In this document: piece after piece, positions 9,818-20,215 of the stretch
Layout: the number at the start of each line of letters is the position of its first letter
Numbering within the stretch: position 1 is the first letter of the stretch
Source: an uncultured Methanobacterium sp.
GTDB lineage: Archaea; Methanobacteriota; Methanobacteria; Methanobacteriales; Methanobacteriaceae
Assembly: GCF_963665055.1 (NCBI RefSeq)
Contig: NZ_OY762015.1
Span: forward strand, 2,564,501 to 2,628,500
Direction of reading: 5' to 3'
DNA: 64,000 nucleotides
The notes under the pieces: model-generated
The model's input: the letters and a program-made list of their open reading frames with translations, nothing else
What the model was told of the DNA's origin: nothing
Database searches by the model: none
Made by a program: the position numbers and the translations under genes

Positions 9818-12800
9818 ATGTTAAAACGCAAAAATAAGTCCGTAATGTTTATTTTATTTGCATTGTTTTTTTGCATCTTTGCAACGGGAACTGTTAGCGC
9901 AGCTGATGCCCCATCTGCCAACTTTACGGCTAACACTACCAATGGTTTTGCTCCATTGACAGTGCAGTTCACCGACACTTCAACCGGTAACCCTACCAGT
10001 TGGAACTGGGATTTCGGTGACAACGCAACTTCAACCGAGCAGAACCCGACTCACACCTACACTACAGTGGGCGCTCGTAACGTTACATTGAGTGTGGCTA
10101 ACAGTGATGGCAGTAGTACTCTGAAAAAGACTAACTACATCACTGCCTGGAATATAACCAGTCCACTCATAAGCTACAATGGAATCACATTCTACGTGGC
10201 CAATGATGCTGGAGTGAAGTATGACATGCCCGATGGTGTGACCACAGCAGCCCAGTACGGTGGAGTCTACCCATACGTGGCTAACACTTACTACATATCA
10301 GAGGGTGCTGGTGGAACTAATCCGATTCAAATATCAACCAGTAGTTCCAATCAGGCAGGTCAGATAACCAACACCAACAATCAGACTGGTAGTTTTTACA
10401 TAGTCTTCAGTGGTGGAATCACTCACCTGGATGATGCTATCCTGATGCTGGCGGTCAACGGTACCATACCCGATGACTTCAGTATAACCATTACCTCAAG
10501 TGGTTACACTTACACTTTACCTGCTGCTGCAACTACCAATCCGGATACCACCAAGCTCACTAATGTGACCTATGTTACTGGTGCCCTGAATGAGACATTT
10601 TATAAGGATGATTTCATTTACGGAACCCAGAGCTGGAGGCCGTGTAATGTAGCTAATAATCCTATGTACTATCCTGGTGAGGATATGAACAGTCCTGACA
10701 GTCAGTTCCACATCATGTTCATTGACCTGAATGTGGGTGCGTTTAAATATAACGCAGCATATCCTGCAGGAATTACCAGCCTCATCAATAACGGTGCTAT
10801 AACCGTGAATTACACCTTCAACAACCTGCAGTCCTTTGCAGTGTTCGGTGCATACGGTTGGTTCTCAGCATGTAACTGGGGAACAGGTATCCCTCAGTCC
10901 AACTACTATGTGCAGAGTGGATACAATGTAATGGGAAGTGTTCCTGTAGCTCCTGTTGCTAACTTCACCGCAACCCCAACCAGCGGAGTAGAACCAGTGG
11001 ATGTTCAGTTCACTGACAACTCAAGTAACAACCCTACCAGCTGGGCATGGGACTTTGGTGATGGTGCAACCAGCACAGAAAAGAACCCAAATCACACCTA
11101 CACTACACCTGGAACATACACCGTAACTTTAACCGCTACCAACAGCGCTGGTAACAACACCTTAACCCAGACCAATTTAATAACCGTGAACTGGGCTGCT
11201 CCTACAGCAAGCTTCACCAGTAACGCTACCAGTGGATTTGCACCTCTAGATGTGCAGTTCAATGATGGGTCCAAGGGTGCTGTGACAGGATGGTTATGGG
11301 ACTTTGGTGATGGTACAACCAGTACCGAACAGAACCCAACACACACCTACCTCAACTCAGGAACTTACACTGTAACTTTAACTGTAACTGGTCCTGGAGG
11401 TAACAGCACTGTAACTCAAACAAATTATATATCAGCATTTAACAGCACTGCTCCTAGCGTGACTGCCACACCGGATGCAGGTGCATACAATTCAAATCAA
11501 ACTGTCACCCTAACCAGTGACCAGCCAGGCAGCAGTATTTATTACACTACTGATGGTAGTGACCCAACCGATGCATCCAATCCCAACAGAACCCCTTACA
11601 CTGTGCCGATTCAGGTCTTGAACAACACGATCCTGAACTTTGCAGCCGTGAATACTGGAGGAGTTTGGAGTGCAAGGTACAATAAAACCTACACTATCCT
11701 GCAGCAGGACATATATGTCTCACCAACAGGTAGTGACTCAACTGGTAATGGAACAGCAAGTAATCCGTATGCTACAATTCAGACTGGATTGAATAATGTT
11801 GTTTCTGGTGGTACTGTGCATTTACTTGCAGGGACTTATACTGGAACAGGAAACAGGGCAATAACTATTGCTCAAAATGTTAATATTGTAGGTGATAATC
11901 AACTCAACACCATAATCGACGCACAGCTCTTAAGTAACATATTCACCATTAATTCAGGTGTAACTGTTACAATAACAAATTTAACATTTGAAAACGGAAC
12001 AACAACTAAGGGTGGTGCAATATATAATGGCGGTACTTTAAATACCATTAATTGTACTTTCATTAACAATAAAGCGACTAATGGTCTACAGTCTGGTGGT
12101 GCTATCTGTAATTATGGTGATGCTTTAAATGTAACGGGTTGTAGTTTCATCAATAACACTGGAGCTGGTCCTGGTGGTGCTATCTGTGATTGGCTTGGTA
12201 CCTTGTATGTGAGTAACTGTACTTTCATAGGTAACAAAGTAACAGGAACTGGTAATGGTGGTGGTGCCATCAATATTAGGATTACTGCTACTTTGATTAA
12301 CAGTACTTTCATAGGTAACACTGCTAGCAGATATGGTGGTGCCATCCAGAGTAGTGGTACTATTCCTTTGGTTTCTGGTTGTACTTTCATAAACAACACA
12401 GCAGCCTATTTGGGTGGTGCTATCTATAACAGTGGTACTATTACTCTGATTGAAAATAGCAACTTCACAGGTAATAACCAAACTAGCACTGCAACTGATT
12501 ATGGGGGTGGCGCAATATTCAATTCAGTCACTATAACTGCGATTAATAACTGTGTTTTCGTGAATAACACAGCAGCTAGAGGTGGCGCTATTTTCAGTAA
12601 AGGAAATGCGAATACTATTGTCAATGTATACTACAGTTCCTTTGTGAACAATATTGCAACCCTCAGTGGGTGGGGAGATGCGATTTGTTGTTATACTGGT
12701 GTTGTGAACGCTACCTACAATTGGTGGGGCACAAATAACAGTCCTGCAAGCCAAATTATGGCCACTTACCAACCTCCAGGTACTGTTTACTACAATAATT

Positions 12801-14542
12801 GGTTGTACATGACTGAAACAGTTAACCCGACTGCTTTAGTTAATGGTGGAACTGCTACTGTAACTGTGAGCTTCAACAACATTTGGAATGGATCTGCTGT
12901 GGTTAGTATTGACCCTGCTAGTGGACACATTGTGGATGGAACTCTGGTGAACTTTAGTAGTTTACTGGGTAGTTTTGACCACGCAACTGTGAGTACAGTT
13001 AACGGTGTGGCCACTTGTGTGTTTACTGCCGCTAATTTGGGTGCTGGATTTGTTAATGCCACCACAAACAGTCAAACTCTTTCAACCAATGTGACTGTGG
13101 TGGGAATAGTTAATGAAAGGACCAACGCAACTTACACCAGTATTCAAGCCATGATTGATGATGTGAATACCCTTGCAGGTGATGTAATTACCTTCTACAC
13201 TGGTAGTTACACTGAAAACATCGTTTTAAGCAAGAGTTTAATATTCAATGCTTCCGGTGTGGTTCATCTGATCCCATTAGATGCCTCACAGCCAGCGCTT
13301 ACCATAACCAACAGTGGTAGTGGTAGTGTGATTCAGGGATTCATCATCAATGGTTCTTTAAATAGTTCTGGTGTTAGCCTGGACTCTGCAAGCAACGTGA
13401 CCCTGATAAATGACACTGTAAGTGGAAACTACGTCGGTGTTAAATTCTGGAACTCCACAAACAACTCCCTCATCAACAACACAGTTGTTGGTAACGGTTG
13501 GAGTGGAATCTGCCTGGACACCAGTAATGCAAACACCATCTATGGAAACACCTTGTCCGGTAACCAGGAAGGTTTATTTGTTGCCAACAGTGCAGGAAAC
13601 ATAATATTCAATAACACTGCCTCTGGCAATGCTTACACTGGAATATCCATAATCGGTGGTAGTGACAACCTGTTACAGGGCAACCTTGTCCAGGGTAATG
13701 GTGTTAGTGGAATTCTAATCCAGGGTAGTGCAAACAACAACCTGACTGGTAACACAGCACAGAACAACTCCTGGAGTGGAATATGCCTTGATGGAGCTAC
13801 TGGAAACAATTTAATTGATAACAACGTGGCTTACAATCAGGAAGGTATTTTCGCAGCTAACAGTGCCTCAGGAAACACTATAAACTTTAACACTGTATCC
13901 GGTAACCTTGGAAATGGTATCAGCCTTATTCAGGGAACTGGGAACACCATAGACAGTAACAATGTCACATCCAACGGTGTATCTGGTGTTTTCGTGCAGC
14001 AGAGTGGTACAACTGAGGTTTATGGCAACACTATTGAGAATAATAGCTGGAGTGGAATCTGTCTGGACACCGTAACTGGATCTAGTGTAACTGGAAACTA
14101 CGTGGCCTACAATCAGGAAGGTATCTTCATGGTTAACAGCCAGAACAATGGCGTTTCATTCAACCAGGTGAAAAACAGTACCTACACTGGAATCAGTGTT
14201 CTAAGCGGTTCTGATAACAACACCTTCATCGGCAACACTGCAAGTGGTAACGGGGTTAGTGGAATCTTTGTTCAAAGCAGTGACCTGAATACACTTCAGG
14301 GCAACACTCTCCAGAACAATACCTGGAGTGGTGTCTGCCTGGACAGAGCAACCAACACACAGGCGGTATACAACAACTTCGAGAACAACCCTGAACAGGC
14401 CCTGGCAGTAGGTGGATCTGGTAACTCCTTTGACAGTAATTACTGGAGTGACTGGCCTTACACCTTCGCCCGACCTATAGACGGGGACAACAACATCTCG
14501 GATGCCAACCCTCAACCAGAACCAATTAAAGGTGGAGCATAA
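9818..14542 (+). CDS. Secreted adhesin-like protein (1574 aa)
   Basis: Paralogue of the upstream adhesin. The ATG has an AAAGGAGGAT ribosome site. Residues 1-28 are a signal peptide (MLKRKNK, cleavage near VSA-A). One PKD domain (about 30-112) comes before the N-terminal domain shared with the gene at 107 (about 113-380), the reverse of the neighbour's order. Then two PKD domains (about 380-541), one chitobiase-C-like domain (about 543-628), a DUF1565-like strand with GGAIYN/GGAI repeats (about 631-985), an invasin-like Ig domain (about 990-1098) and a NosD helix (about 1098-1565) closing with WSDWPYTFARPIDGDN. The tail PEPIKGGA differs from its relatives. No anchor or cell-wall sorting signal is visible. 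The NosD half is very close to that of the gene at 107, including runs of identical DNA, which points to gene conversion. Confidence 0.93.
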   Translation: MLKRKNKSVMFILFALFFCIFATGTVSAADAPSANFTANTTNGFAPLTVQFTDTSTGNPTSWNWDFGDNATSTEQNPTHTYTTVGARNVTLSVANSDGSSTLKKTNYITAWNITSPLISYNGITFYVANDAGVKYDMPDGVTTAAQYGGVYPYVANTYYISEGAGGTNPIQISTSSSNQAGQITNTNNQTGSFYIVFSGGITHLDDAILMLAVNGTIPDDFSITITSSGYTYTLPAAATTNPDTTKLTNVTYVTGALNETFYKDDFIYGTQSWRPCNVANNPMYYPGEDMNSPDSQFHIMFIDLNVGAFKYNAAYPAGITSLINNGAITVNYTFNNLQSFAVFGAYGWFSACNWGTGIPQSNYYVQSGYNVMGSVPVAPVANFTATPTSGVEPVDVQFTDNSSNNPTSWAWDFGDGATSTEKNPNHTYTTPGTYTVTLTATNSAGNNTLTQTNLITVNWAAPTASFTSNATSGFAPLDVQFNDGSKGAVTGWLWDFGDGTTSTEQNPTHTYLNSGTYTVTLTVTGPGGNSTVTQTNYISAFNSTAPSVTATPDAGAYNSNQTVTLTSDQPGSSIYYTTDGSDPTDASNPNRTPYTVPIQVLNNTILNFAAVNTGGVWSARYNKTYTILQQDIYVSPTGSDSTGNGTASNPYATIQTGLNNVVSGGTVHLLAGTYTGTGNRAITIAQNVNIVGDNQLNTIIDAQLLSNIFTINSGVTVTITNLTFENGTTTKGGAIYNGGTLNTINCTFINNKATNGLQSGGAICNYGDALNVTGCSFINNTGAGPGGAICDWLGTLYVSNCTFIGNKVTGTGNGGGAINIRITATLINSTFIGNTASRYGGAIQSSGTIPLVSGCTFINNTAAYLGGAIYNSGTITLIENSNFTGNNQTSTATDYGGGAIFNSVTITAINNCVFVNNTAARGGAIFSKGNANTIVNVYYSSFVNNIATLSGWGDAICCYTGVVNATYNWWGTNNSPASQIMATYQPPGTVYYNNWLYMTETVNPTALVNGGTATVTVSFNNIWNGSAVVSIDPASGHIVDGTLVNFSSLLGSFDHATVSTVNGVATCVFTAANLGAGFVNATTNSQTLSTNVTVVGIVNERTNATYTSIQAMIDDVNTLAGDVITFYTGSYTENIVLSKSLIFNASGVVHLIPLDASQPALTITNSGSGSVIQGFIINGSLNSSGVSLDSASNVTLINDTVSGNYVGVKFWNSTNNSLINNTVVGNGWSGICLDTSNANTIYGNTLSGNQEGLFVANSAGNIIFNNTASGNAYTGISIIGGSDNLLQGNLVQGNGVSGILIQGSANNNLTGNTAQNNSWSGICLDGATGNNLIDNNVAYNQEGIFAANSASGNTINFNTVSGNLGNGISLIQGTGNTIDSNNVTSNGVSGVFVQQSGTTEVYGNTIENNSWSGICLDTVTGSSVTGNYVAYNQEGIFMVNSQNNGVSFNQVKNSTYTGISVLSGSDNNTFIGNTASGNGVSGIFVQSSDLNTLQGNTLQNNTWSGVCLDRATNTQAVYNNFENNPEQALAVGGSGNSFDSNYWSDWPYTFARPIDGDNNISDANPQPEPIKGGA

Positions 14543-14569
14543 AAATGCTCCCCATTTTTTTATTTTTTT
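14534..14569 (+). terminator. Hairpin-plus-T-tract terminator at the stop codon
   Basis: GGAGCAT and ATGCTCC form a 7-bp stem with an AAAA loop, followed by a T-rich run. The TAA stop of the adhesin gene lies across the stem and loop. The stem sequence differs from the GAGTAG type, but the arrangement over the stop codon is the same. Confidence 0.7.
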
Positions 14570-14926
14570 AAAGATTCAGGATGAATTTATCCACATAACC
14601 CATAATTTGTCGTTATTATAAATCAGAGCCAGATAATTATCTTAAATTAACATTTATCAGTAGAATAATTCGTATATTTACCAAGATATGTTTACAATGA
14701 TATATTTTATCAATTACACGTTTACCATGGTACATTTACTCATCTTACTATCAAACATCAATTAAAGACAACGGAGTGATATTACGAGCAATTAAGCGGT
14801 TTAGAAGTTAAATTTAGTGCAATATGGTGCATTGGAAATAAACAGTAGAATAAAAAGATTAATCGAATATAAACTATTTAAAAACGGTTAAAAACCGAAT
14901 ATAAACTTTATTCATGGATGGTAAAA
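14570..14926. other. Intergenic promoter region with duplicated TATA elements
   Basis: No gene is seen. The 12-mer CGAATATAAACT occurs twice (14864-14875 and 14896-14907), each copy holding a TATA-like core. CGGTT and AACCG (14885-14897) form a small inverted repeat between them. The upstream copy would place transcription start near 14896, about 30 bases before the ATG at 14927. The downstream copy would place it almost on that ATG. Confidence 0.5.
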
Positions 14927-17900
14927 ATGAAAAAACACGTAATCTTCATAGCCCTGACCATGGCCATGGTACTGGCACTGTGTGGAAGTGTTTCCGCAAC
15001 TGACATCAATGCCACCCCACTAACAGATTACAGTAATATCTACGTAAAGGTGGCCAATGATGAAGGAGTCAGTTACAACACTACCGGAAACGATACCTAT
15101 TATATTCAGCATCTAAGTGCCCCCAACGGGGGATTTAATGCTATTCATATAGCCAATGATTCCTCAACAACCCTGAATTACGGTGGATCCACCAATTCCA
15201 CCAATCAGACCGGTACCTTCTATGCCACGGATACCGGTGGCCGGGGATACCAGGACGATGTGGTGCTGATGGTGGCAGTTAACGGAACAATTCCCGACAA
15301 CTTCGCCCTGCATCTAACAGTATATGGATACAACTGGACCCCTTATGGTTATAACAATTGTCCGCAACCCAGTGAGATAGGTTCATGGGGAATAACACTG
15401 GATGAAACCTTCACCAAGGAAGATTTCATTTACGGGCTTCAAAACTGGAAACCCACCGGTGGAAACTCAAACTATTCCATATTCATTGGGGAAAATATGA
15501 GCGACCCCAATAACATGTTCTATATAATGTTCATAGACCTCCACGCTGGAATGTTAGGTTCTAATTATAAATATGGTAGTAATTCACAGTTCATCAATAA
15601 CGGGGCAGTGCAGATAAACTACACTTTTGAAAACCTCTTAAGCTTCGCAGCATTTAACATCTATGCCTGGAACTGGAACACAACCCAGGGACAGGGAATG
15701 CTCTGGACCAACAGCATCCTACCAGGCCAGACCGGTGGACCAAGCGGTTACACAGTTCAGGGAACTCCTGGACCTGCAGCAGCATTCACCTACACCCCAA
15801 CCACCCCATTAGTTAACCAGCCAGTTCAGTTCACTGATCACTCCACTGGAAGCACACCCATCACCTACTCCTGGAACTTTGGAGACGGAAGCACTTCAAC
15901 CCTCCAGAACCCAACCCACACCTACACAACCAACGGCACCTACCTGGTTAGATTAAACATAACTAACGCTCTGGGCAGCAATCAGGTGGCACAATATGTC
16001 ACTATCAGTAATTTACTGGTCTCATCAAGTGTGCCCAGTGGTTTATACAACAACAGTCTGAACGTTAATTTAACTTCAACAGACCCCTTAGCACAGATAT
16101 ATTACACTACTAATGGTACTGACCCCACCACCGGCAGCACTCATTACACTGGACCTATAAGTATAACCAATGAGGGAGTAACCACCCTGAAGTACCTGGC
16201 AGTGGATGGATCATCCAGTGCCACAGGGAGCAATGTATACACCATAGATAAAACAGCACCAACAGTAACTGCCAGCCCAGGGGGAGGTACCTACCATACG
16301 GCTCAAAATATCACACTCAACACCACGGACTACAGTACCACCACCACCTATTACACCGCTGATGGCACTGACCCAACTGTTAGCAGTAACCGGACTGTGT
16401 ACTCAAATCCAATTCCAGTATACACCAGCACCACACTCAAATACGCAGCTTTAGATGCAGCAGGTAACTGGAGCCCGGTTTACACTCAAATTTACAACAT
16501 GGTTTCCACCACACCTCCAGCAGTTTCAGCAGATACCGTTAGTGGGAATTACACCACCAACCTCAATGTTTACCTAACTGCGACGGATCCATTGGACCCT
16601 GATCCAAAGATATATTACACCCTGAATGGTACTGATCCCACCATAAACAGCACACCTTACGAAAAGGGAGTGCCCATAGATACAGTGGGAACCACCATTT
16701 TGAAGTTCTTTGCAGTAAATTACGCTGGACTGGCTTCAAACATATTCACCAGTATTTACAACCTGGATAAAGCCCCGGTGAGTGGAACCTGGAGCAGTAA
16801 CCTGCTTGATTCTAACAATATCAAGTACAACTCCATTGTAGTGGATTCATCTGGCTATGTTCATATTGCATACTCCCAGGATGCAGTTAGTGGAAACAAC
16901 CCCCAGCTGAAGTATGCCTACCAGGACGCCAGTGGATGGCACATTGAAACTGTGGAAACCTCCCAATCAGGTTCAGGTTACTGGGTTTCCCTGGCCCTGG
17001 ATTCACTGGGCAACCCTCATTTAGCTTACGAGGATGTTTTCGGAGGGGCCATACCTTACTCCCTGCGATACGCTTACCGGGATGGTACAGGATGGCATAT
17101 CAGTGTTTTATCCGGGAATTACAGTGGAAACATTCGTGGGGATATGATTTCAGCTATAAACCTTTTATTATATCAGGATCAACCCAGAATCTGCTACTTG
17201 AATGGAACATCCTATAACGTAGAATACATGTACCTGAATGGAACCACCTGGGTTCGGGAAGATGCGGCAATACACGGAGGGCCATGTATTTCCATGGTCC
17301 TGGATGCAGATGGAAACCCTAAACTCAGTTTCTATAGTATTTCTCCACAATCTCAGTTTGGTAGTTTAAGATACGCTGAAAGGGGAGTAAACGGCACCTG
17401 GACTACAACTATTGTAGATCACTCCGCACCCTACGTGGGTATGTCCAATTCCCTGGCCCTTGATTCAGAGGGTATTCCTCACATAGCCTACACCTGGGAT
17501 AATTCCAGTGAATTTATTGTTGATGTTAAATTAAAATATGCCTACTGGGATGGTGTAGAATGGGTTACTGAAGATAAATCTATCAGTGATTTGAATACAG
17601 GTGCATGTAAGTTGATAATTGATGCTTCAAACACTCCTCTGGTTATCTACCAGGATGCTACCAGCAGCCATCTGGAATATGCTTACAAGCAGGGATCAAA
17701 CTGGGTACCAATCACCATAGACACGGTTAACAAGGCCAATAAATTGATTTCCCTTGCTTTAAATCCATCTGGAGTTCCTTATGTGAGTTATTCAACCACC
17801 AGTTACAATTTGAAGTATGGTTATCTCCAACCATTTACTGTGAATGCCACTTTATCCGGAGGTACCTATAACCAGACTCAAACTGTGGCTTTCACTTCAA

Positions 17901-19504
17901 CCCCTGGAACCACAGTATACTACACTACAGATGGTACAGACCCACGGACAAGCACCACTAAAACCAAATACACAGCTCCATTGTCAGTTAAAAATACAAC
18001 TACCTTCAGGTTCGCTGCGGTTGATAATGCCACCAACTGGAGTGCTATCAGCACAGAAACCTACATCATACTGAACCCGGTAACTAACAACAGAACTGGA
18101 ACTGTTTACAACACTATCCAGGAAGCTATTGACAGTCAAAACACAACCAGTGGAGATACCCTGTTTGTTAATCCTGGAAATTACATAGAAAATGTGTTCT
18201 TGAACAAGACCCTGGTACTAACTGCTTTGGGCCTGGTCTACATTAATCCAGCCAATACCAACTTACCTGCACTGGTTATCACTAGTAATGCCAGTGGTAG
18301 TCTGATTCAGGGATTCATCATTAACGGTACAGTTAATAATTCAGGTGTGAGTTTTGACTCGGCAAACAATGTAACACTGGTTAATAACACCATAACTGGA
18401 AACTACGTGGGTGTTAAATTATGGAATTCCGGAAACAACACCATTAGCAACAATACAGTTAGTGGTAATGGATGGAGTGGTATCTGTCTGGATACCAGTA
18501 ACGGTAACAAAATCACCGGTAACACTTTAACCGGTAACCAGGAGGCAGTATTCATTGCCAACAGTTCACACAACAATATAAGTAGCAATAACGCACTGAA
18601 CAATATTTACAATGGAATCAGCCTGATATCTGGCAGTAATCAGAATACCATAACTCAAAATCTGGTTCAGGGTAATGGTGTTATGGGAATATTCATCCAG
18701 AACAGTTTAAACAACACAGTATCAAATAACAGGGTCTTTAATAACTCCTGGACTGGGATATGCCTTGATGGTGCAACTGGAAACAACATTACCGGTAACA
18801 ATGTGACTGGTAACCAGGAGGGTATTTTCGCAGCCAACAGTGCAGCAGGAAACAGAATAAGTCAGAACACCCTGAGTAACAACCATGGAAATGGTGTAAA
18901 CATTATCCAGGGCACTGGTAACACAGTTACCAACAATACAATTTCAAATAATGGTGTTATTGGTATTTTTGTGCAGCTTAGTAGTTCAACAACAGTCAAC
19001 GGCAATCTGGTGGCTGGAAATGGTTGGAGTGGTATCTGCCTTGACCGGGCCACTTTAACCAACATCACTGGAAATAATGTAACTGCTAACCAGGAAGGGT
19101 TATTCATTGTGGCCAGTGACCAGAACATCATTAACTTTAACAATGTAACTGGGAACACTTATGATGGTATCAGCATCCTTCAAAGCAGTAACTCCACTTT
19201 AAAAGGAAATTCTGTTAAGAACAACACTTATAGTGGTGTTTTCATACAGAATTCCAGTCAGAACACCATCCAGAGTAACACTTTCAGTGCCAATGGTTGG
19301 AGTGGGGTCTGTCTGGACCATGCATCTGGTACCAATGCCACATTGAACAACTTCGTAAACAACCCTGAACAGGCACTGGCAGTGGGTGGAAGTGGTAATT
19401 CCTTTAACAGTAACTACTGGAGTGACTGGAACACCACTTACCCTAGGCCGATCGATGGTGACAACAACATTACAGACTCAAATCCCAAAACAATACCCTA
19501 TTGA
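14927..19504 (+). CDS. Secreted adhesin-like protein with a seven-repeat propeller (1525 aa)
   Basis: I prefer the ATG at 14927 to those at 14914 and 14918, because GGATGG lies just upstream and the protein then begins MKKH with a clean signal peptide (cleavage near VSA, residue 24). The N-terminal domain shared with the two preceding genes follows (about 30-285), then one PKD (about 285-362), three chitobiase-C-like domains (about 365-615) and seven repeats of about 50 residues (about 620-965; pattern SxALDSxGxPHxAYxD...LKYAYxDGxxW). Seven such repeats suggest a seven-bladed propeller. Another chitobiase-like domain (about 970-1050) and a NosD helix (about 1052-1525) end the protein, with WSDWNTTYPRPIDGDN at the tail. 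No anchor is visible. This is the only adhesin here with this propeller type. Ligand unknown. Confidence 0.92.
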   Translation: MKKHVIFIALTMAMVLALCGSVSATDINATPLTDYSNIYVKVANDEGVSYNTTGNDTYYIQHLSAPNGGFNAIHIANDSSTTLNYGGSTNSTNQTGTFYATDTGGRGYQDDVVLMVAVNGTIPDNFALHLTVYGYNWTPYGYNNCPQPSEIGSWGITLDETFTKEDFIYGLQNWKPTGGNSNYSIFIGENMSDPNNMFYIMFIDLHAGMLGSNYKYGSNSQFINNGAVQINYTFENLLSFAAFNIYAWNWNTTQGQGMLWTNSILPGQTGGPSGYTVQGTPGPAAAFTYTPTTPLVNQPVQFTDHSTGSTPITYSWNFGDGSTSTLQNPTHTYTTNGTYLVRLNITNALGSNQVAQYVTISNLLVSSSVPSGLYNNSLNVNLTSTDPLAQIYYTTNGTDPTTGSTHYTGPISITNEGVTTLKYLAVDGSSSATGSNVYTIDKTAPTVTASPGGGTYHTAQNITLNTTDYSTTTTYYTADGTDPTVSSNRTVYSNPIPVYTSTTLKYAALDAAGNWSPVYTQIYNMVSTTPPAVSADTVSGNYTTNLNVYLTATDPLDPDPKIYYTLNGTDPTINSTPYEKGVPIDTVGTTILKFFAVNYAGLASNIFTSIYNLDKAPVSGTWSSNLLDSNNIKYNSIVVDSSGYVHIAYSQDAVSGNNPQLKYAYQDASGWHIETVETSQSGSGYWVSLALDSLGNPHLAYEDVFGGAIPYSLRYAYRDGTGWHISVLSGNYSGNIRGDMISAINLLLYQDQPRICYLNGTSYNVEYMYLNGTTWVREDAAIHGGPCISMVLDADGNPKLSFYSISPQSQFGSLRYAERGVNGTWTTTIVDHSAPYVGMSNSLALDSEGIPHIAYTWDNSSEFIVDVKLKYAYWDGVEWVTEDKSISDLNTGACKLIIDASNTPLVIYQDATSSHLEYAYKQGSNWVPITIDTVNKANKLISLALNPSGVPYVSYSTTSYNLKYGYLQPFTVNATLSGGTYNQTQTVAFTSTPGTTVYYTTDGTDPRTSTTKTKYTAPLSVKNTTTFRFAAVDNATNWSAISTETYIILNPVTNNRTGTVYNTIQEAIDSQNTTSGDTLFVNPGNYIENVFLNKTLVLTALGLVYINPANTNLPALVITSNASGSLIQGFIINGTVNNSGVSFDSANNVTLVNNTITGNYVGVKLWNSGNNTISNNTVSGNGWSGICLDTSNGNKITGNTLTGNQEAVFIANSSHNNISSNNALNNIYNGISLISGSNQNTITQNLVQGNGVMGIFIQNSLNNTVSNNRVFNNSWTGICLDGATGNNITGNNVTGNQEGIFAANSAAGNRISQNTLSNNHGNGVNIIQGTGNTVTNNTISNNGVIGIFVQLSSSTTVNGNLVAGNGWSGICLDRATLTNITGNNVTANQEGLFIVASDQNIINFNNVTGNTYDGISILQSSNSTLKGNSVKNNTYSGVFIQNSSQNTIQSNTFSANGWSGVCLDHASGTNATLNNFVNNPEQALAVGGSGNSFNSNYWSDWNTTYPRPIDGDNNITDSNPKTIPY

Positions 19505-19538
19505 GTAGTAATTTACTACTCAAAACTTTTTTTTATTT
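19503..19538 (+). terminator. Hairpin-plus-T-tract terminator at the stop codon
   Basis: GAGTAGTA and TACTACTC form a perfect 8-bp stem with an ATT loop, followed by AAAAC and eight Ts. The TGA stop (19502-19504) overlaps the base of the stem. The stem is nearly the same as the one at 9189. Confidence 0.75.
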
Positions 19539-20215
19539 TAAAAATGAAATCTGTTTTTTTTGATTGAAGTTCAATATTCAAAAATAAGATGGGCATAAAT
19601 TCGCTACGCTATTAAATAACTTTATTCTGGGATTTTTATTCAATGATTCATATTAACTGGTTTTTATTCTTATTTTGATTTATAATTCATTTTTATTCCT
19701 ATTAGTTGATTCTAATCAGTTGGATTTTATTTATATTCGATGATTTTTATTATTTGAGTTTTATTTCTAATCATTGGCTTTTATCCATTGATATTTACCA
19801 TTGAATTATATCAAAAGATGAAAGAAAGGCTTACGCACTGGACTACATGGGTATCCTGACATCTTTATAAACTCTTACTAATGCATGCCCTAATTATATT
19901 GAAGTATCTCCTAATTATATGATAATTAGCAGGTCATTGCATTATTTTAATAAGGGCTAAAATTAAGATTTCCTATAGTTTCCCACAGATCTCTGGGAGA
20001 AAATTAGAAAATTGTTATGTATAGTTAGATTTTTAAAAAAATTAGGAAAAAAACCAGAAGATCATTTTTTTTTAAAATATGATAATTTGTATTTATTTAT
20101 TTTATTTTTAATTCCTTTTTTTATCATTTTTGCCTATTCCACATCTTTAGTTCTTTTATCTCTTTAGTCCTTCTTCTTTTAGTCTGTTAACTTTTCACTT
20201 TTCCTTACTTTTCCC
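19539..20215. other. Convergent intergenic region, AT-rich
   Basis: No gene is found between the two facing adhesin genes. From about 19630 to 19800 the motif GATTTTTATT or close variants recurs roughly every 30-35 bases, a degenerate repeat. CTAATTAT and ATAATTAG (19911-19929) make an 8-bp inverted repeat. A CCCA/TGGG hairpin (about 19979-20000) may be a terminator. Confidence 0.4.

Noticed and set aside
19560..20215. A small RNA gene between the convergent adhesin genes
   Set aside because: Only short weak hairpins and AT-rich degenerate repeats are visible; nothing resembles a promoter-structure-terminator arrangement.
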